Shown here in pieces: positions 47,991-58,213 of a stretch of DNA of 64,000 nt. The stretch's first letter is position 1. Every line of letters starts with the position of its first letter. The translations under genes were made by a program, and so were the position numbers. Origin of the DNA: Janthinobacterium fluminis. Its GTDB lineage: Bacteria > Pseudomonadota > Gammaproteobacteria > Burkholderiales > Burkholderiaceae_D. The DNA lies in the NCBI RefSeq assembly GCF_028595325.1, contig NZ_JAQQXR010000011.1, forward strand, positions 86,174 through 150,173, read 5' to 3'. The notes below the pieces were generated by a model, which was given only the letters and a program-made list of their open reading frames with translations, ran no database searches and was not told the DNA's origin.

Positions 47991-48353
47991 TTAGAACTTC
48001 AGACCGGCTTCACGCGCGGCTTCTGCCAACGCCTTCACACGGCCGTGGTAACGGAAACCGGAGCGGTCAAACGCGACTTCGGTAATCCCTGCTTTCAATG
48101 CTTTTTCAGCGACGCGCTTGCCGATCAGTGCTGCAGCGGCGGCATTGCCGCCCTTGCCGGATTGGCCTGCCAGTTCGGCGCGCACTTCGGCTTCGGCGGT
48201 CGAGGCCGACACCAGGATTTTCGCGTCCGGGCTGATCAGGTTGGCGTAAATGTGCAGGTTGGTGCGGTGCACCGACAGGCGATTTACTTTCAATTCCGCG
48301 ATCTTGATGCGGGTTTGGCGTCCGCGGCGAAGCCGTGATTCTTTCTTATCCAT
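47991..48353 (-). CDS. rplR: 50S ribosomal protein L18
   Basis: 5S rRNA-binding protein of 120 aa: [31 protein letters not shown] and the C-terminal [20 protein letters not shown]. It comes 13 nt after rplF. Confidence 0.98.
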   Translation of the reverse strand: MDKKESRLRRGRQTRIKIAELKVNRLSVHRTNLHIYANLISPDAKILVSASTAEAEVRAELAGQSGKGGNAAAAALIGKRVAEKALKAGITEVAFDRSGFRYHGRVKALAEAAREAGLKF

Positions 48354-48366
48354 CGTCAGCCCCTAA

Positions 48367-48900
48367 TTACTTCTTCTTGGTTTCTTTAAGCTTGACCACT
48401 TCGTCCGCATAACGGACGCCCTTGCCCTTGTATGGCTCAGGAGCGCGGTAAGCGCGAACTTCGGCGGCAACCTGGCCCACCTGTTGACGATCGATGCCCT
48501 TGATCAGGATCTCGGTCGGCGTCGGGGTGGCGCACGTCACGCCGGCCGGCATGTCGTGCACTACAGGGTGCGAAAAGCCCAGGGACAGGTTCAACTTGTC
48601 GCCTTGCGCTTGCGCCTTGTAACCCACGCCCACCAGGTTCAGCTTTTTCTCGAAACCCTTGGTGACGCCCGTGACCATGTTGTTGACCAGCGCGCGCAGC
48701 GTGCCGGACATGGCATTGGCTTCACGGCTGTCGTTGGCGACGTCGAAACTGAGGGTTCCTGCATTGTTTTCAACTTTGACCAGGCCGTTCAGGGCCTGGG
48801 AAAGCACGCCCAATGGGCCTTTTACGGTGATCGCGGCCGCGGAGATGGCGACTTCGGCGCCAGCTGGGACAGCGATCGGCATTTTAGCTACTCGAGACAT
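48367..48900 (-). CDS. rplF: 50S ribosomal protein L6
   Basis: Protein of 177 aa: [40 protein letters not shown] and the C-terminal [20 protein letters not shown]. The ATG at 48900 follows TAAGGAGT; upstream extension has no homology. It lies between rpsH and rplR. Confidence 0.98.
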   Translation of the reverse strand: MSRVAKMPIAVPAGAEVAISAAAITVKGPLGVLSQALNGLVKVENNAGTLSFDVANDSREANAMSGTLRALVNNMVTGVTKGFEKKLNLVGVGYKAQAQGDKLNLSLGFSHPVVHDMPAGVTCATPTPTEILIKGIDRQQVGQVAAEVRAYRAPEPYKGKGVRYADEVVKLKETKKK

Positions 48901-48910
48901 GTGTAACTCC

Positions 48911-49306
48911 TTAAGCCACGTAGCAAATAACTTCGCCGCCGACACCGGTAGCGCGTGCTTTGCGGTCGGTCATGACGCCTTGCGGAGTCGACACGATCGC
49001 CACACCCAAGCCATTCATCACGGTAGGGATCTCGTCCTTGCCTTTGTAGACGCGCAGACCCGGACGGGACACGCGCTCCAAGCGCTCGATGACGGGACGG
49101 CCAACATAATACTTCAAACCGATCTTGAGTTCCGCTTTGCCACCGGCTTCGGTGACGGCGAAATCTTCAATGTAACCCTCGTCCTTGAGGACGTTGGCAA
49201 TCGCAATTTTGACTTTCGACGATGGCATGGCCACGGTCGTTTTCTGAACGCCTTGGGCGTTGCGAATGCGGGTCAGCATATCGGCGATAGGATCGCTCAT
49301 ACTCAT
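48911..49306 (-). CDS. rpsH: 30S ribosomal protein S8
   Basis: Protein of 131 aa that binds 16S rRNA and, in E. coli, represses the spc operon. [20 protein letters not shown] and the end [20 protein letters not shown] are diagnostic. The ATG at 49306 has TAGGAGAATAAGCA upstream; a second ATG lies two codons in. Confidence 0.98.
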   Translation of the reverse strand: MSMSDPIADMLTRIRNAQGVQKTTVAMPSSKVKIAIANVLKDEGYIEDFAVTEAGGKAELKIGLKYYVGRPVIERLERVSRPGLRVYKGKDEIPTVMNGLGVAIVSTPQGVMTDRKARATGVGGEVICYVA

Positions 49307-49320
49307 TGCTTATTCTCCTA

Positions 49321-49626
49321 TTACCAGCTTGCTTTTGTCATACCCGGAATTTCACCACGCATGGCGAATTCACGGAGCTTGATACGACCCAGACCGAATT
49401 TACGGAATGTGCCGCGCGGACGACCAGTGATGGCGCAACGGTTACGTTGGCGCGTCGGGTTCGAGTTACGTGGCAGCGCCTGCAGTTTCAGGCGCGCTTC
49501 GTAGCGCTCTTCTTCCGATTTCGACTGGTCATCAACGATGGCCTTCAGCGCAGCGCGCTTGACGGCGAACTTAGCCGCCAGGTCAGCACGCTTTTGCTCA
49601 CGGTTAATCAGTGCCAATTTTGCCAT
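49321..49626 (-). CDS. rpsN: 30S ribosomal protein S14 (zinc-free form)
   Basis: Head protein of 101 aa: [40 protein letters not shown] and [20 protein letters not shown]. It lacks the CxxC pairs of the zinc-binding form and is the long type. It lies between rplE and rpsH. Confidence 0.98.
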   Translation of the reverse strand: MAKLALINREQKRADLAAKFAVKRAALKAIVDDQSKSEEERYEARLKLQALPRNSNPTRQRNRCAITGRPRGTFRKFGLGRIKLREFAMRGEIPGMTKASW

Positions 49627-49630
49627 GATC

Positions 49631-50170
49631 TCAGTTTCTGAACGGGAATTTAAAGGCGGCGAGGAGCGCTTTCGCTTCGTCGTCGGTCTTAGCAGTTGTC
49701 GTGATGCTGATATTCATACCGCGCAGCACGTCAATCTTGTCGTACTCGATCTCAGGGAAGATGATCTGTTCCTTGACACCGATGTTGTAGTTGCCGCGAC
49801 CGTCGAATGCACGGCCGGACACGCCACGGAAATCGCGCACGCGCGGCAGGGCCACGGTGATGAAGCGATCCAGGAACTCGTACATGCGAGCGCCGCGCAG
49901 CGTGACCATGGTACCGATCGGATAACCTTCACGGATCTTGAAACCGGCAATTGCCTTGCGTGCCTTCGTGACGACTGGCTTTTGGCCAGCGATCTTGGTC
50001 AGGTCGCCAACTGCGTGTTCAATGATCTTTTTATCCGCGACCGCTTCGGAGAGACCCATGTTCAGGGTGATCTTCGTCAGGCGCGGAACTTCCATTGCCG
50101 ATTTGTAGCCGAATTTGGCGACCAGATCAGCAACGACCTTTTCTTTATAGAATTCTTGGAGACGGGCCAT
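49631..50170 (-). CDS. rplE: 50S ribosomal protein L5
   Basis: 5S rRNA-binding protein of 179 aa: [40 protein letters not shown] and [20 protein letters not shown]. It begins 6 nt after the rplX stop. Confidence 0.98.
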   Translation of the reverse strand: MARLQEFYKEKVVADLVAKFGYKSAMEVPRLTKITLNMGLSEAVADKKIIEHAVGDLTKIAGQKPVVTKARKAIAGFKIREGYPIGTMVTLRGARMYEFLDRFITVALPRVRDFRGVSGRAFDGRGNYNIGVKEQIIFPEIEYDKIDVLRGMNISITTTAKTDDEAKALLAAFKFPFRN

Positions 50171-50176
50171 GATCTC

Positions 50177-50491
50177 TTAAACCTTCACTACTTCGCCGGA
50201 GGACTTAAAGACGCGGACTTTTTTGCCGTCGACTTCTTTGAATCCTACGCGATCTGCCTTGCCAGTCGCTGCGTTGAACAACGCAACGTTGGACACGTGA
50301 ATTGGCATGGTCTTGTCGACGATACCACCAGTTACGCCAGTCATCGGGTTCGGTTTCACCGCTTTTTTGGCGATGTTGATACCGTCAACCACGATATGTT
50401 CAGCGTCGATACGCTGCTGAACCACACCACGTTTGCCCTTGTCTTTCCCGGTCAGAACGATGACTTCGTCGTTTTTACGAATCTTATCCAT
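50177..50491 (-). CDS. rplX: 50S ribosomal protein L24
   Basis: KOW-domain assembly initiator of 104 aa: [20 protein letters not shown] (KOW), [13 protein letters not shown] and [19 protein letters not shown]. It begins 9 nt after the rplN stop. Confidence 0.97.
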   Translation of the reverse strand: MDKIRKNDEVIVLTGKDKGKRGVVQQRIDAEHIVVDGINIAKKAVKPNPMTGVTGGIVDKTMPIHVSNVALFNAATGKADRVGFKEVDGKKVRVFKSSGEVVKV

Positions 50492-50500
50492 TACGACTCC

Positions 50501-50869
50501 TTACAGGACTTCCGGTGCCAGGGACACGATCTTCATGAACTTCTCAGTGCGCAGTTCGCGCGTGACAGGCCCAAAAATACGTGTACCAATCGGTTCCAGC
50601 TTGGCGTTCAACAGTACGGCGGCGTTGCCGTCGAACTTCACCAGGGAACCGTCTTGGCGGCGAACACCTTTGGCGGTGCGCACTACCACAGCGTTATAAA
50701 TTTCACCTTTTTTGACACGGCCACGTGGCGCAGCGACCTTGACGGTCACCTTGATCACATCGCCAATGCCTGCATAACGGCGCTTGGAACCGCCCAACAC
50801 CTTGATGCACATCACTTCTTTTGCACCGGTGTTGTCAGCCACTTCGAGCCGGCTTTCAGTTTGAATCAT
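50501..50869 (-). CDS. rplN: 50S ribosomal protein L14
   Basis: Protein of 122 aa at the 30S-50S interface: [39 protein letters not shown] and the C-terminal [12 protein letters not shown]. First gene after the 221-nt gap that separates the S10 and spc parts, so it probably opens the spc operon. Confidence 0.98.
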   Translation of the reverse strand: MIQTESRLEVADNTGAKEVMCIKVLGGSKRRYAGIGDVIKVTVKVAAPRGRVKKGEIYNAVVVRTAKGVRRQDGSLVKFDGNAAVLLNAKLEPIGTRIFGPVTRELRTEKFMKIVSLAPEVL

Positions 50870-51090
50870 AGTATTCTCTTTCCCAACTTAAGCCGAAGAA
50901 TCCACACAATTGTAGAACCACGGTCAGTCTTGGTCCCGCCAGATCCGCTCATGCAGAGCGTAACTGTTTGGGTGCATGACCTTCATACATCTACTGACCG
51001 CGGCCTACTGTCTGTGGCCAGACACTTTGCGGCGTTACATGAACGAAGCCCGCAAGTATTACATACAATACGCGGGCCTGCAAGAACTAA
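50870..51090 (-). promoter_or_regulatory. rpsQ-rplN intergenic leader with long-range inverted repeat
   Basis: The 221-nt gap holds CGGTCAGT (50921-50928) and its complement ACTGACCG (50993-51000), which could close a 64-nt domain upstream of rplN. A separate hairpin lies next to rpsQ. A spc promoter is expected here, but no convincing -35/-10 pair was found. Confidence 0.4.
51048..51077 (-). terminator. Hairpin downstream of rpsQ
   Basis: GCCCGC pairs with GCGGGC and an inner TATT/AATA extends the stem. It lies 14 nt past the rpsQ stop. There is no T-run, so attenuation or processing is as likely as termination. Confidence 0.4.
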
Positions 51091-51363
51091 TTAGACAGTC
51101 GCTGCCGCTTGTACCACACGGGTAACTGTCCACGCCTTGGTTTTCGAGATCGGACGACCTTCCTGGATCTCCACCGTGTCACCGGCTTTGACTTGGTTGG
51201 TTTCGTCATGCGCGTGATACTTGTTCGAGCGCATGATGATCTTGCCGTACAAAGGATGCTTGACGTGGCGCTCGATCAGAACGGTGACGGTTTTATCCAT
51301 CTTGTCCGAAACCACTTTGCCGATCAGCGTGCGCTTGAGCGGCTTTTTCACTGGATCGTTCAT
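51091..51363 (-). CDS. rpsQ: 30S ribosomal protein S17
   Basis: OB-fold protein of 90 aa: [40 protein letters not shown] and [11 protein letters not shown]. It overlaps the rpmC stop by 3 nt. Last gene of the S10 operon before the 221-nt gap. Confidence 0.98.
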   Translation of the reverse strand: MNDPVKKPLKRTLIGKVVSDKMDKTVTVLIERHVKHPLYGKIIMRSNKYHAHDETNQVKAGDTVEIQEGRPISKTKAWTVTRVVQAAATV

Positions 51364-51551
51364 TTGGCTTCCTTCGTATTCATGACCGTCTTCACACGCG
51401 CGATATCGCGGCGTACCTTCTTGAGTTGCGAAGTGTTGCTCAGCTGTTGCGTCGCGATTTGCATACGCATGCCGAACTGTGCCTTCAACAAATCATTCAG
51501 CTCTTTTTGCAGAGCTTCCTGGTCTTTGCCGCGGAGTTCAGTTGCTTTCAT
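51360..51551 (-). CDS. rpmC: 50S ribosomal protein L29
   Basis: Helical protein of 63 aa at the exit tunnel: [40 protein letters not shown] and [11 protein letters not shown]. The ATG at 51551 follows GGAGTTGAAT. It lies between rplP and rpsQ. Confidence 0.97.
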   Translation of the reverse strand: MKATELRGKDQEALQKELNDLLKAQFGMRMQIATQQLSNTSQLKKVRRDIARVKTVMNTKEAK

Positions 51552-51563
51552 ATTCAACTCCAA

Positions 51564-51983
51564 TTATTGGCCAACTTGGCGAACGACAAAGGTCGTCGCC
51601 AGTGGCAGTTTAGCGGCGGCAAGACGGAAAGCTTCCCGTGCCAGCGCTTCGTCAACGCCATCCATTTCGTACAGTACTTTGCCGGGCTGAATTTCAGCGA
51701 CGTAGTACTCAGGATTACCTTTACCGTTACCCATACGAACTTCAGCTGGCTTGTTCGAAATCGGCTTGTCCGGGAAGATGCGGATCCAAATGCGGCCGCC
51801 GCGCTTGATGTGACGGGTCATTGCACGACGCGCCGCTTCAATTTGACGCGCAGTGATACGACCGCGTGCAACCGCTTTCAAACCGAATTCGCCAAACGAC
51901 ACGGCGGTGCCGCGCGAGTGGGAAATACCGGTGTTGCGGCCCTTCTGCTCTTTACGATACTTTCTGCGTGCTGGTTGCAGCAT
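51564..51983 (-). CDS. rplP: 50S ribosomal protein L16
   Basis: Protein of 139 aa in the A-site region: [39 protein letters not shown] and [20 protein letters not shown]. It follows rpsC by 2 nt. Confidence 0.98.
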   Translation of the reverse strand: MLQPARRKYRKEQKGRNTGISHSRGTAVSFGEFGLKAVARGRITARQIEAARRAMTRHIKRGGRIWIRIFPDKPISNKPAEVRMGNGKGNPEYYVAEIQPGKVLYEMDGVDEALAREAFRLAAAKLPLATTFVVRQVGQ

Positions 51984-51985
51984 GA

Positions 51986-52810
51986 TTATTCTCCTGCTTT
52001 CTCAGCTGGTGCAGCAGCGCCGGCCGGTTTCGCGGCGGTGCGCACACGTGCAGCACCTGGTGCTGTGGATGGTTTCGCGCCAGCGGGTGCGCGAGGGCGG
52101 CCGGAAGGCTTGCCATCGTCACGGCGCGGACCGCGGCTCTTCTTCTCGTCAGGCGGGGTATCGATGACTGGTGCGTCGCCGTTCGGCGCGCGGTCACCCT
52201 TGTATACCCAAACCTTGACACCGATGATGCCGTAGGTGGTCGACGCTTCGCTGGTGCCGTAGTCGATATCGGCGCGCAGGGTGTGCAGAGGCACGCGGCC
52301 TTCGCGATACCACTCTTTGCGGGCGATTTCGATGCCGTTCAGGCGGCCGGACGACATGATCTTGATGCCCAGGGCACCCAGACGCATGGCGTTTTGCATG
52401 GCGCGCTTCATGGCGCGGCGGAACATGATGCGTTTTTCCAGCTGCTGGGCGATCGAATCGGCGATCAGCTGCGAGTCGATTTCCGGCTTGCGGATCTCTT
52501 CGATGTTCACGTGCACGGGCACGCCCATGATCTTGGTCAGGGCCGACTTCAGTACTTCGATGTCTTCGCCTTTTTTACCAATGACCACGCCTGGACGCGA
52601 GCTGTAGATCGTGAAGCGCGCGTTCTTCGCTGGACGCTCGATGACGATGCGGCCGACGGAGGCGTTCTTCAGTTTCTTTTTCAGGTAGGCGCGCGCTTTC
52701 AGATCTTCGTTGAGCATGGCGGCGAAATTACCGTTGCCAGCGTACCAACGCGATGCCCAGTTACGGGTTACCGAAAGGCGAAAGCCTGTTGGATGTATCT
52801 TCTGTCCCAT
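51986..52810 (-). CDS. rpsC: 30S ribosomal protein S3
   Basis: KH-domain protein of 274 aa: [40 protein letters not shown] (KH GxxG loop) and [14 protein letters not shown] low-complexity Lys/Arg/Pro/Ala tail of about 50 residues makes it longer than E. coli S3 (233 aa); such tails are common in Burkholderiales. It lies between rplV and rplP. Confidence 0.98.
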   Translation of the reverse strand: MGQKIHPTGFRLSVTRNWASRWYAGNGNFAAMLNEDLKARAYLKKKLKNASVGRIVIERPAKNARFTIYSSRPGVVIGKKGEDIEVLKSALTKIMGVPVHVNIEEIRKPEIDSQLIADSIAQQLEKRIMFRRAMKRAMQNAMRLGALGIKIMSSGRLNGIEIARKEWYREGRVPLHTLRADIDYGTSEASTTYGIIGVKVWVYKGDRAPNGDAPVIDTPPDEKKSRGPRRDDGKPSGRPRAPAGAKPSTAPGAARVRTAAKPAGAAAPAEKAGE

Positions 52811-52819
52811 CGTGACTCC

Positions 52820-53149
52820 TTAGTTGCCGACAGTCACGTAAATGTGACAGGATTGTTTCGAGATACGATCACCCCGGCCCTTAGCGCGTGCAGTGAAGCG
52901 CTTCAGGACTGGACCCTTTTCGACGTAGATCGTCGTGACTTTCAGCTCGTCGATGTCGGCGCCATCGTTGTGCTCGGCATTCGCGATGGCGGATTCCAGA
53001 ACACGCTTGATGATCGCAGCACCTTTTTTCGGGCTGAATTGCAAGATGTTGAGTGCTGCGTCAACTTTCTTGCCACGGATCAGGTCAGCCACCAGACGAC
53101 CTTTTTGGTCCGACAGGCGCACACCTTTGAGGATAGCTTTAGTTTCCAT
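52820..53149 (-). CDS. rplV: 50S ribosomal protein L22
   Basis: Exit-tunnel protein of 109 aa: [40 protein letters not shown] and [20 protein letters not shown]. It overlaps the rpsS stop by 1 nt. Confidence 0.98.
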   Translation of the reverse strand: METKAILKGVRLSDQKGRLVADLIRGKKVDAALNILQFSPKKGAAIIKRVLESAIANAEHNDGADIDELKVTTIYVEKGPVLKRFTARAKGRGDRISKQSCHIYVTVGN

Positions 53150-53424
53150 TATTTCTTAGCCTTTTTGTCAGCTGCATGGCCCTTGAACGTACGGGTCAGT
53201 GCGAATTCGCCGAGCTTGTGACCAACCATGTTTTCGGAAACATACACCGGCACGTGCAGCTTGCCGTTATGCACCGCGATCGTCAGGCCGATAAAGTCAG
53301 GCATGATTGTCGAACGACGCGACCAGGTTTTGATTGGCTTTTTGTCTTTGGCAGCTTGAGCAGCCTCAACTTTTTTCACCAGGTGGGCGTCACAGAACGG
53401 CCCTTTTTTCAATGAACGTGTCAT
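53149..53424 (-). CDS. rpsS: 30S ribosomal protein S19
   Basis: Head protein of 91 aa: [40 protein letters not shown] and [20 protein letters not shown]. It starts 10 nt after the rplB stop. Confidence 0.98.
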   Translation of the reverse strand: MTRSLKKGPFCDAHLVKKVEAAQAAKDKKPIKTWSRRSTIMPDFIGLTIAVHNGKLHVPVYVSENMVGHKLGEFALTRTFKGHAADKKAKK

Positions 53425-53434
53425 GTGCTACCCC

Positions 53435-54262
53435 TTATTTCTTGCCGCGGCGCGAAACGATCATGGAAGTCGTACGCTTGTTACGGCGTGTCTTCTTACC
53501 CTTCGTCTGTTGGCCCCAAGGCGACACTGGATGACGACCAGCTGCTGTTTTACCTTCACCACCACCGTGCGGGTGATCGACCGGGTTCATGACCACACCG
53601 CGGACGGTAGGACGAACACCGCGCCAGCGCATCGCGCCAGCCTTACCGATCTTGCGCAGGTTGTGCTCGCCGTTGCCGACTTCGCCAACCGTGGCGCGGC
53701 ACTCGATGTGCACGCGGCGCACTTCGCCGGAGCGCAGACGCACCTGGGCGTACACGCCTTCGCGGGCCATCAGCACCACGCCGGCGCCGGCCGTGCGCGC
53801 CATCTGTGCACCCTTGCCTGGCAACATTTCGACGCAATGCATCGTCGTGCCGACTGGGATGTTACGGATAGGCAGGCAGTTGCCCGACTTGATAGGCGCT
53901 TCCGCACCGTTCATCACGGCGTCGCCAACGGACATGCCCTTGGTCGCGATGATGTAGTGGCGCTCGCCGTCGGCGTAGCACAACAGGGCGATATTCGCGG
54001 TACGGTTTGGATCGTATTCGATACGTTCCACTTTCGCCGGAATGCCATCCTTGGTGCGCTTGAAGTCGATCAAGCGGTAGTGCTGCTTATGACCACCGCC
54101 GATGTGGCGGGTGGTGATGTGACCGTTGTTGTTACGACCGGCGGTCTTGGATTTTTTCTCAACCAGGGCTGCGAACGGACGACCTTTGTACAGGTCGGCG
54201 TTGACAACCTTCACCATGCCGCGACGGCCTGGCGAGGTTGGTTTCATCTTAACGAGTGCCAT
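53435..54262 (-). CDS. rplB: 50S ribosomal protein L2
   Basis: Peptidyl-transferase-centre protein of 275 aa: [40 protein letters not shown] and the conserved [20 protein letters not shown]. The ATG at 54262 overlaps the rplW stop by 1 nt; upstream codons have no family match. Confidence 0.98.
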   Translation of the reverse strand: MALVKMKPTSPGRRGMVKVVNADLYKGRPFAALVEKKSKTAGRNNNGHITTRHIGGGHKQHYRLIDFKRTKDGIPAKVERIEYDPNRTANIALLCYADGERHYIIATKGMSVGDAVMNGAEAPIKSGNCLPIRNIPVGTTMHCVEMLPGKGAQMARTAGAGVVLMAREGVYAQVRLRSGEVRRVHIECRATVGEVGNGEHNLRKIGKAGAMRWRGVRPTVRGVVMNPVDHPHGGGEGKTAAGRHPVSPWGQQTKGKKTRRNKRTTSMIVSRRGKK

Positions 54263-54579
54263 TATGCAGCCTCCTCGGAGAAGTTGATTTCCTGGCCAGG
54301 CTTCAGGCACACGAAAGCACGCTTGGTATGGTTACGACGACCGTTGAAACGACCGCTGCGCTTCTGCTTACCTTCACGGTTGGCAGTTTGCACGGACAGC
54401 ACTTCAACTTTGAACAGCAGTTCGACCGCTGCCTTGATCTCAGGCTTGGTTGCATCCGGCAGTACGCGGAAGACAATTTGCTCGTTCTTTTCCGCGACCA
54501 TGGTGGCCTTTTCGGAAATGACCGGCGCCAACAGCACCTTCATCAAGCGTTCTTCGCTATGTTTCAAAATCGCGCTCAT
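54262..54579 (-). CDS. rplW: 50S ribosomal protein L23
   Basis: Exit-site protein of 105 aa that docks trigger factor and [43 protein letters not shown] and [17 protein letters not shown]. It overlaps the rplD stop in ATGA. Confidence 0.97.
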   Translation of the reverse strand: MSAILKHSEERLMKVLLAPVISEKATMVAEKNEQIVFRVLPDATKPEIKAAVELLFKVEVLSVQTANREGKQKRSGRFNGRRNHTKRAFVCLKPGQEINFSEEAA

Positions 54580-55196
54580 GCCAACATCTCCTCAATCTTA
54601 GCCAATGCCAGCTTGGTGATCAGGATCTTTTTGTAGAACACCAGGGACATCGGGTCTGCGTGACGTGGCTCAACGACGAGCACGTTAGGCAGGTTGCGCG
54701 ATGCCAGTTCCAGGTTTTCGTTCAACGTATCAGTGATGATCAGGACGGACTCAAAACCCATGCCGGTCAGCTTTTGCGACAGCAATTTGGTTTTTGGCGC
54801 GTCGATCGTCAGATCTTCGATCACAGTCAGGCGGTCTTCACGAGCCAGCTGGGACAGAATCGAGCAGATACCTGCGCGATACATCTTTTTGTTCACTTTG
54901 TGGGTGAAGTTCTCGTCGGGCGAATTAGGGAAAATCCGTCCGCCGCCGCGCCACAGTGGCGACGACGACATACCAGCACGCGCGCGGCCGGTACCTTTTT
55001 GGCGCCATGGCTTTTTCGTCGTGTGGTGAACTTCTTCACGGTCTTTTTGCTTGCGGTTACCGCTACGTGCATTCGCCTGATAGGCGATGACGACTTGGTG
55101 GATCAGCGCTTCATTGTAGTCGCGGCCGAAAATAGTATCGGCAGCGGCGACATTGGAGCCGGCTTGACCTTGCGCATTCAGAAGCTTGAGTTCCAT
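54576..55196 (-). CDS. rplD: 50S ribosomal protein L4
   Basis: Protein of 206 aa lining the exit tunnel: [40 protein letters not shown] and [20 protein letters not shown]. In E. coli L4 autoregulates the S10 operon through the rpsJ leader. Because rpsJ is detached here, such control would have to act on another leader. Confidence 0.98.
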   Translation of the reverse strand: MELKLLNAQGQAGSNVAAADTIFGRDYNEALIHQVVIAYQANARSGNRKQKDREEVHHTTKKPWRQKGTGRARAGMSSSPLWRGGGRIFPNSPDENFTHKVNKKMYRAGICSILSQLAREDRLTVIEDLTIDAPKTKLLSQKLTGMGFESVLIITDTLNENLELASRNLPNVLVVEPRHADPMSLVFYKKILITKLALAKIEEMLA

Positions 55197-55199
55197 CGT

Positions 55200-55856
55200 T
55201 TAAGCTCCCTTCTTGGCTTTGGTTTTGATGGCTGGCGAGACGACTACCTGGCCATTTTTCGCGCCTGGAACCGCACCTTTAACCAGCAGCAGCTGGCGGT
55301 CGGCATCGATACGGGCGATTTCGAGGTTTTGCATCGTACGGGTAACGTCACCCAGATGACCGGTCATGCGCTTACCAGGGAAAACGCGACCTGGATCTTG
55401 TGCCATACCGATGGAACCTGGAACATTGTGCGAACGCGAGTTACCGTGGGTCTGACGACCGGAAGCGAAGTGGTAACGCTTGATAACGCCGGCGTAACCC
55501 TTACCGATGGTAACACCTTGCACGTCAATCTTTTGACCGACTTCGAACAGGGAAGCGGCAACGACGTCGCCAGCTTTCAGTTCGGCAGCCTTGGCTGCGT
55601 CAACGCGGAACTCTTTCAACAGAGTACCTGCTTCGACACCGGCTTTAGCGTGGTGACCAGCGACAGCCTTGTTCACGCGGGAAGCGCGACGTTGACCGAA
55701 TGCGACCTGAACAGCGGAGTAACCATCTGTTTCAGTTGTTTTGATTTGCGCAACACGGTTGTTCGATACGTCCAACACGGTGACAGGAATCGAATCCCCT
55801 TCGTCCGTGAAGATGCGCATCATACCAACCTTGCGACCGAGAAGGCCTAGGCTCAT
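55200..55856 (-). CDS. rplC: 50S ribosomal protein L3
   Basis: Assembly protein of 218 aa: [40 protein letters not shown], then a match to the PrmB-modified Gln region ([20 protein letters not shown]). It is the first gene of the ribosomal run here; rpsJ, which normally precedes it, lies 7.5 kb away. A candidate promoter lies about 95 nt upstream. Confidence 0.98.
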   Translation of the reverse strand: MSLGLLGRKVGMMRIFTDEGDSIPVTVLDVSNNRVAQIKTTETDGYSAVQVAFGQRRASRVNKAVAGHHAKAGVEAGTLLKEFRVDAAKAAELKAGDVVAASLFEVGQKIDVQGVTIGKGYAGVIKRYHFASGRQTHGNSRSHNVPGSIGMAQDPGRVFPGKRMTGHLGDVTRTMQNLEIARIDADRQLLLVKGAVPGAKNGQVVVSPAIKTKAKKGA

Positions 55857-55950
55857 TTTTTCTCCATTCCCACCTGCGATTGGGCGGGGCTTGTTTAACT
55901 ACAAAGTAACGTAGGATCCAAAAAAAGACGAATCCATACCGAAGCCGGCA

Positions 55951-55979
55951 AGTGTAGCGTGAAAAGACCCTTGACGCAA
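55951..55979 (-). promoter_or_regulatory. Candidate promoter of the rplC-led operon
   Basis: On the - strand TTGCGT (-35) and TACACT (-10) are spaced by exactly 17 bp. The predicted start lies about 85-90 nt upstream of the rplC ATG. The rest of the 377-bp gap 55857-56233 holds a G-rich stretch (56005-56070) and the upstream region of the first PEP-CTERM gene. Confidence 0.45.
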
Positions 55980-56106
55980 CAACTAAATACGGGGTATGTC
56001 AAAGCGCCACAGCCGGCGCAGGCGGGCGTGGCGGGCGGGGCCGACGAGGGGGCCGAGGCGGGCGCGCAACAGTGCCGCGCCGCGCATGCGGAATGCGCAG
56101 ATATGA

Positions 56107-56233
56107 CTATCTTTTAAACAATAAAAATATGACAATAGTGAGGCAAAAGACAGCATTGCCAGCACCGTTAGCGACACGGCGGCAAGGTCCGCGCCGCAAC
56201 GGCTCCTTCTCTTCCACCATGAACGAGGACACT
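56107..56233 (+). promoter_or_regulatory. Upstream region of PEP-CTERM gene 1 (shared with gene 3)
   Basis: An AT-rich block containing CTTTTAAACAATA, AATATGACAATAGTGAGGCA and AAAGACAGCA is repeated with few changes at 58105-58213 before copy 3. It ends in the ribosome site GAGGACACT-ATG. Conservation between paralogues suggests promoter or leader function; exact -35/-10 boxes are not clear. Confidence 0.5.
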
Positions 56234-57022
56234 ATGCGATCTCTACCAGCAACTGCCGCGGCGGCGCTCGGCGCCGCCGTCTTATCACTGGCGGGCGGCA
56301 ACGCCTTCGCCTACCCCGACACCGGCTCCGGCGGCAAGGCCGGCGCCCGCCTCACCGGCGTGCGCTTCGGCGTCATCGACCTGAGGCTGGACGACGGCCA
56401 GGCCGCCGGCTTTTCCACCGTGGCCGGCAACTCCGAACTGCGGGTCTGGCATGGATGGCCGGATGGCGTGAATCGCCTGGACCTGCCGCCGCTGCAGGCG
56501 GGCCAGGTAGGCATCACCGATTGGTCGAAGACCGTCGCCGGCACCCTGGGCAACTATGGCGAATTGTATGCCAACGCCGAAGTCAACTACGGAAACTATG
56601 ACGGCAACGATCTCGGCTCCTCGGCGATGCAACGCCTACAGATCACGCTGGCGCCCCATTCCGCGCTCTCCCTTGCGGGCACGGCAAGCGCCTCCGCGCA
56701 ACGCGATCCGAATTGGCCGGACCACCACAACGAAATCTCCAGCGCGTACAGCACCATCTTCATGCGGAGCGTCAGCTCGCCCGACGTTAGCGTCAGCTAT
56801 CAGCAGCGGGTCGACTCCTCCAAGCCCTACTTCGCATCCGAAGACTTCATGCTGGTCTATGCCAACCCCAGCGACCGCCCCCTGCTCCTCACCGTGCAAT
56901 TCGACACAGGGGCATACGCGACCTCGCCCAGCATTCCCGAGCCGGGCGGCTATGCCATGATGGGCGCGGGCCTGCTGCTCATCGGCGCGCTCGGCAGACG
57001 CAAGCGCGGCGCCCGGGCTTGA
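56234..57022 (+). CDS. PEP-CTERM sorting-domain protein, paralogue 1
   Basis: Secreted protein of 262 aa. The signal peptide MRSLPATAAAALGAAVLSLA ends near GNAFA. A unique domain of about 200 aa with FGVIDLRLDDGQAAGFSTVA, GTLGNYGELYANAEV and ITLAPHSALSLAG follows. The C-terminal PEP-CTERM signal is IPEPGGYAMMGAGLLLIGAL followed by GRRKR, which directs sorting by exosortase (known for the family). The ATG at 56234 is chosen because GAGG lies 6 nt upstream and the signal begins there. It is the first of three tandem paralogues. The biological role is unknown; exopolysaccharide-associated functions are typical of the class. Confidence 0.88.
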   Translation: MRSLPATAAAALGAAVLSLAGGNAFAYPDTGSGGKAGARLTGVRFGVIDLRLDDGQAAGFSTVAGNSELRVWHGWPDGVNRLDLPPLQAGQVGITDWSKTVAGTLGNYGELYANAEVNYGNYDGNDLGSSAMQRLQITLAPHSALSLAGTASASAQRDPNWPDHHNEISSAYSTIFMRSVSSPDVSVSYQQRVDSSKPYFASEDFMLVYANPSDRPLLLTVQFDTGAYATSPSIPEPGGYAMMGAGLLLIGALGRRKRGARA

Positions 57023-57044
57023 CCGGGCGCCGGCGCGCCGTCCG

Positions 57045-57224
57045 CTAGCGCGGCTTGCGCGGCGCCGGCGCCTTTGCCGACCTGATACCAGTCGACCTTG
57101 CGGGTCGCCACCATCAGCGCCGCCAGCACGACGAACAACAGCAGACTGCCCGTCACCAGGGCATTGCTTTCCGGGTTAGGCAAGCCGTACAGGGCGCCGC
57201 ACGGCAGGCCGAGGCCGCGGCGCC
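57045..57224 (-). pseudogene. Decayed duplicate of the creD 3' end
   Basis: This stretch matches creD 59007-59233. It still encodes the fragments ESNALV and LLLFVVLAALMVATRKVDWY with YQVGKG, the CreD C-terminus, and the same stop context CGTCCGCTAG. An internal deletion of about 20 bases near the creD-5' side and several substitutions mark decay. The flank 57011-57044 also matches 58973-59006, so the duplication unit ran from a PEP-CTERM gene into creD. Confidence 0.85.
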
Positions 57225-57250
57225 TCCCTATCTTCCACCACGAGGACACG

Positions 57251-58045
57251 ATGCGATCTCTATCAGCAACTGCCGCGGCGGCGCTCGGCGCCGCAGTCTT
57301 ATCACTGGCGGGCGGCAACGCCGTCGCCCACCCCAGCACCGGCACCGGCGCCAAGGCCAGCGCCAGCCTCACCGGCACGCACTTCGGCGTCATCGACCTG
57401 AAGCCGGACGACGGCCAGGCCGCCGGCTTTTCCACCGAGGCCGGCGACGCCCAACTGCGGATCTCGTACAGATGGCCGTATGGCTGGAAGAGCCTGGACG
57501 TGCCGCCGCCCCAGGCGGGCCGGCTCAGCATCGGCGATGGATCGAAGACCTTCGCCGGCACCCTGGGCAACTACGGCGACCTGTACGCCAACGCCGAAAT
57601 CGACTACGCACACTATGAGGGCAACGAACTCAGCCCCATGGCGGCGCAGCGCCTACAGATCACGCTGGCGCCCCATTCCGCGCTGTCCCTAGCGGGCACG
57701 TCAAACGCTTTCACACAACGCGATCCGCATTGGCCGAACACCCTCTACGCCGCCCGCGCGGCCAACTCCATCACCATCAGCAGCTTTAGCTCGCCCAGCC
57801 TCAACGTCTACTTTTCGCACTATGCCCGGCAAAACGCGCCCGGCCTGGACTCCAAAGACTTCATGCTGTTCTATGCCAACCCTAGCGACCAGCCATTGCT
57901 CATCTCGGTAGATTTCTATGTCGGAGCATCCGCAACCATCCCCAGCATTCCCAGCATTCCCGAGCCGGGCAGCTATGCCATGATGGGCGCGGGCCTGCTG
58001 CTCGTCGGCGCACTCGGCAGACGCAAGCGCGGCGCCCGGGCTTGA
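57251..58045 (+). CDS. PEP-CTERM sorting-domain protein, paralogue 2
   Basis: Secreted protein of 264 aa, close to paralogue 1 through the signal peptide (MRSLSATAAAALGAAVLSLA), FGVIDLKPDDGQAAGFSTEA, TLGNYGDLYANAEIDYAHY and ITLAPHSALSLAGTSNA. It diverges between about residues 155 and 225. The C-terminus is IPEPGSYAMMGAGLLLVGAL with GRRKR. A 9-bp duplication (CCCAGCATT twice) gives IPSIPSIPEPG. Its upstream sequence is the creD remnant instead of the block before copies 1 and 3. Only about 20 bp including GAGGACAC are shared, so it may lack its own promoter. Confidence 0.88.
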   Translation: MRSLSATAAAALGAAVLSLAGGNAVAHPSTGTGAKASASLTGTHFGVIDLKPDDGQAAGFSTEAGDAQLRISYRWPYGWKSLDVPPPQAGRLSIGDGSKTFAGTLGNYGDLYANAEIDYAHYEGNELSPMAAQRLQITLAPHSALSLAGTSNAFTQRDPHWPNTLYAARAANSITISSFSSPSLNVYFSHYARQNAPGLDSKDFMLFYANPSDQPLLISVDFYVGASATIPSIPSIPEPGSYAMMGAGLLLVGALGRRKRGARA

Positions 58046-58213
58046 CCGGACGCCGTACAGCAGGCCGGGGTCCGGCAGCAGATCAATGCTCAAGTACAAC
58101 TACCTTTTAGATAATTAAGTATGACGATAGTGAAGCAAAAGACAGCACCGTTAGCGGCACGGCGGCACGCTCCGCGCCGCGTCGCGTCCCTCTCCCCCCA
58201 CCACGAGGACACT

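Noticed and set aside
55983..56177. Short - strand frame upstream of the first PEP-CTERM gene
   Set aside because: 64 codons with no ribosome site or family; it overlaps the conserved upstream block of the PEP-CTERM genes and is probably chance.
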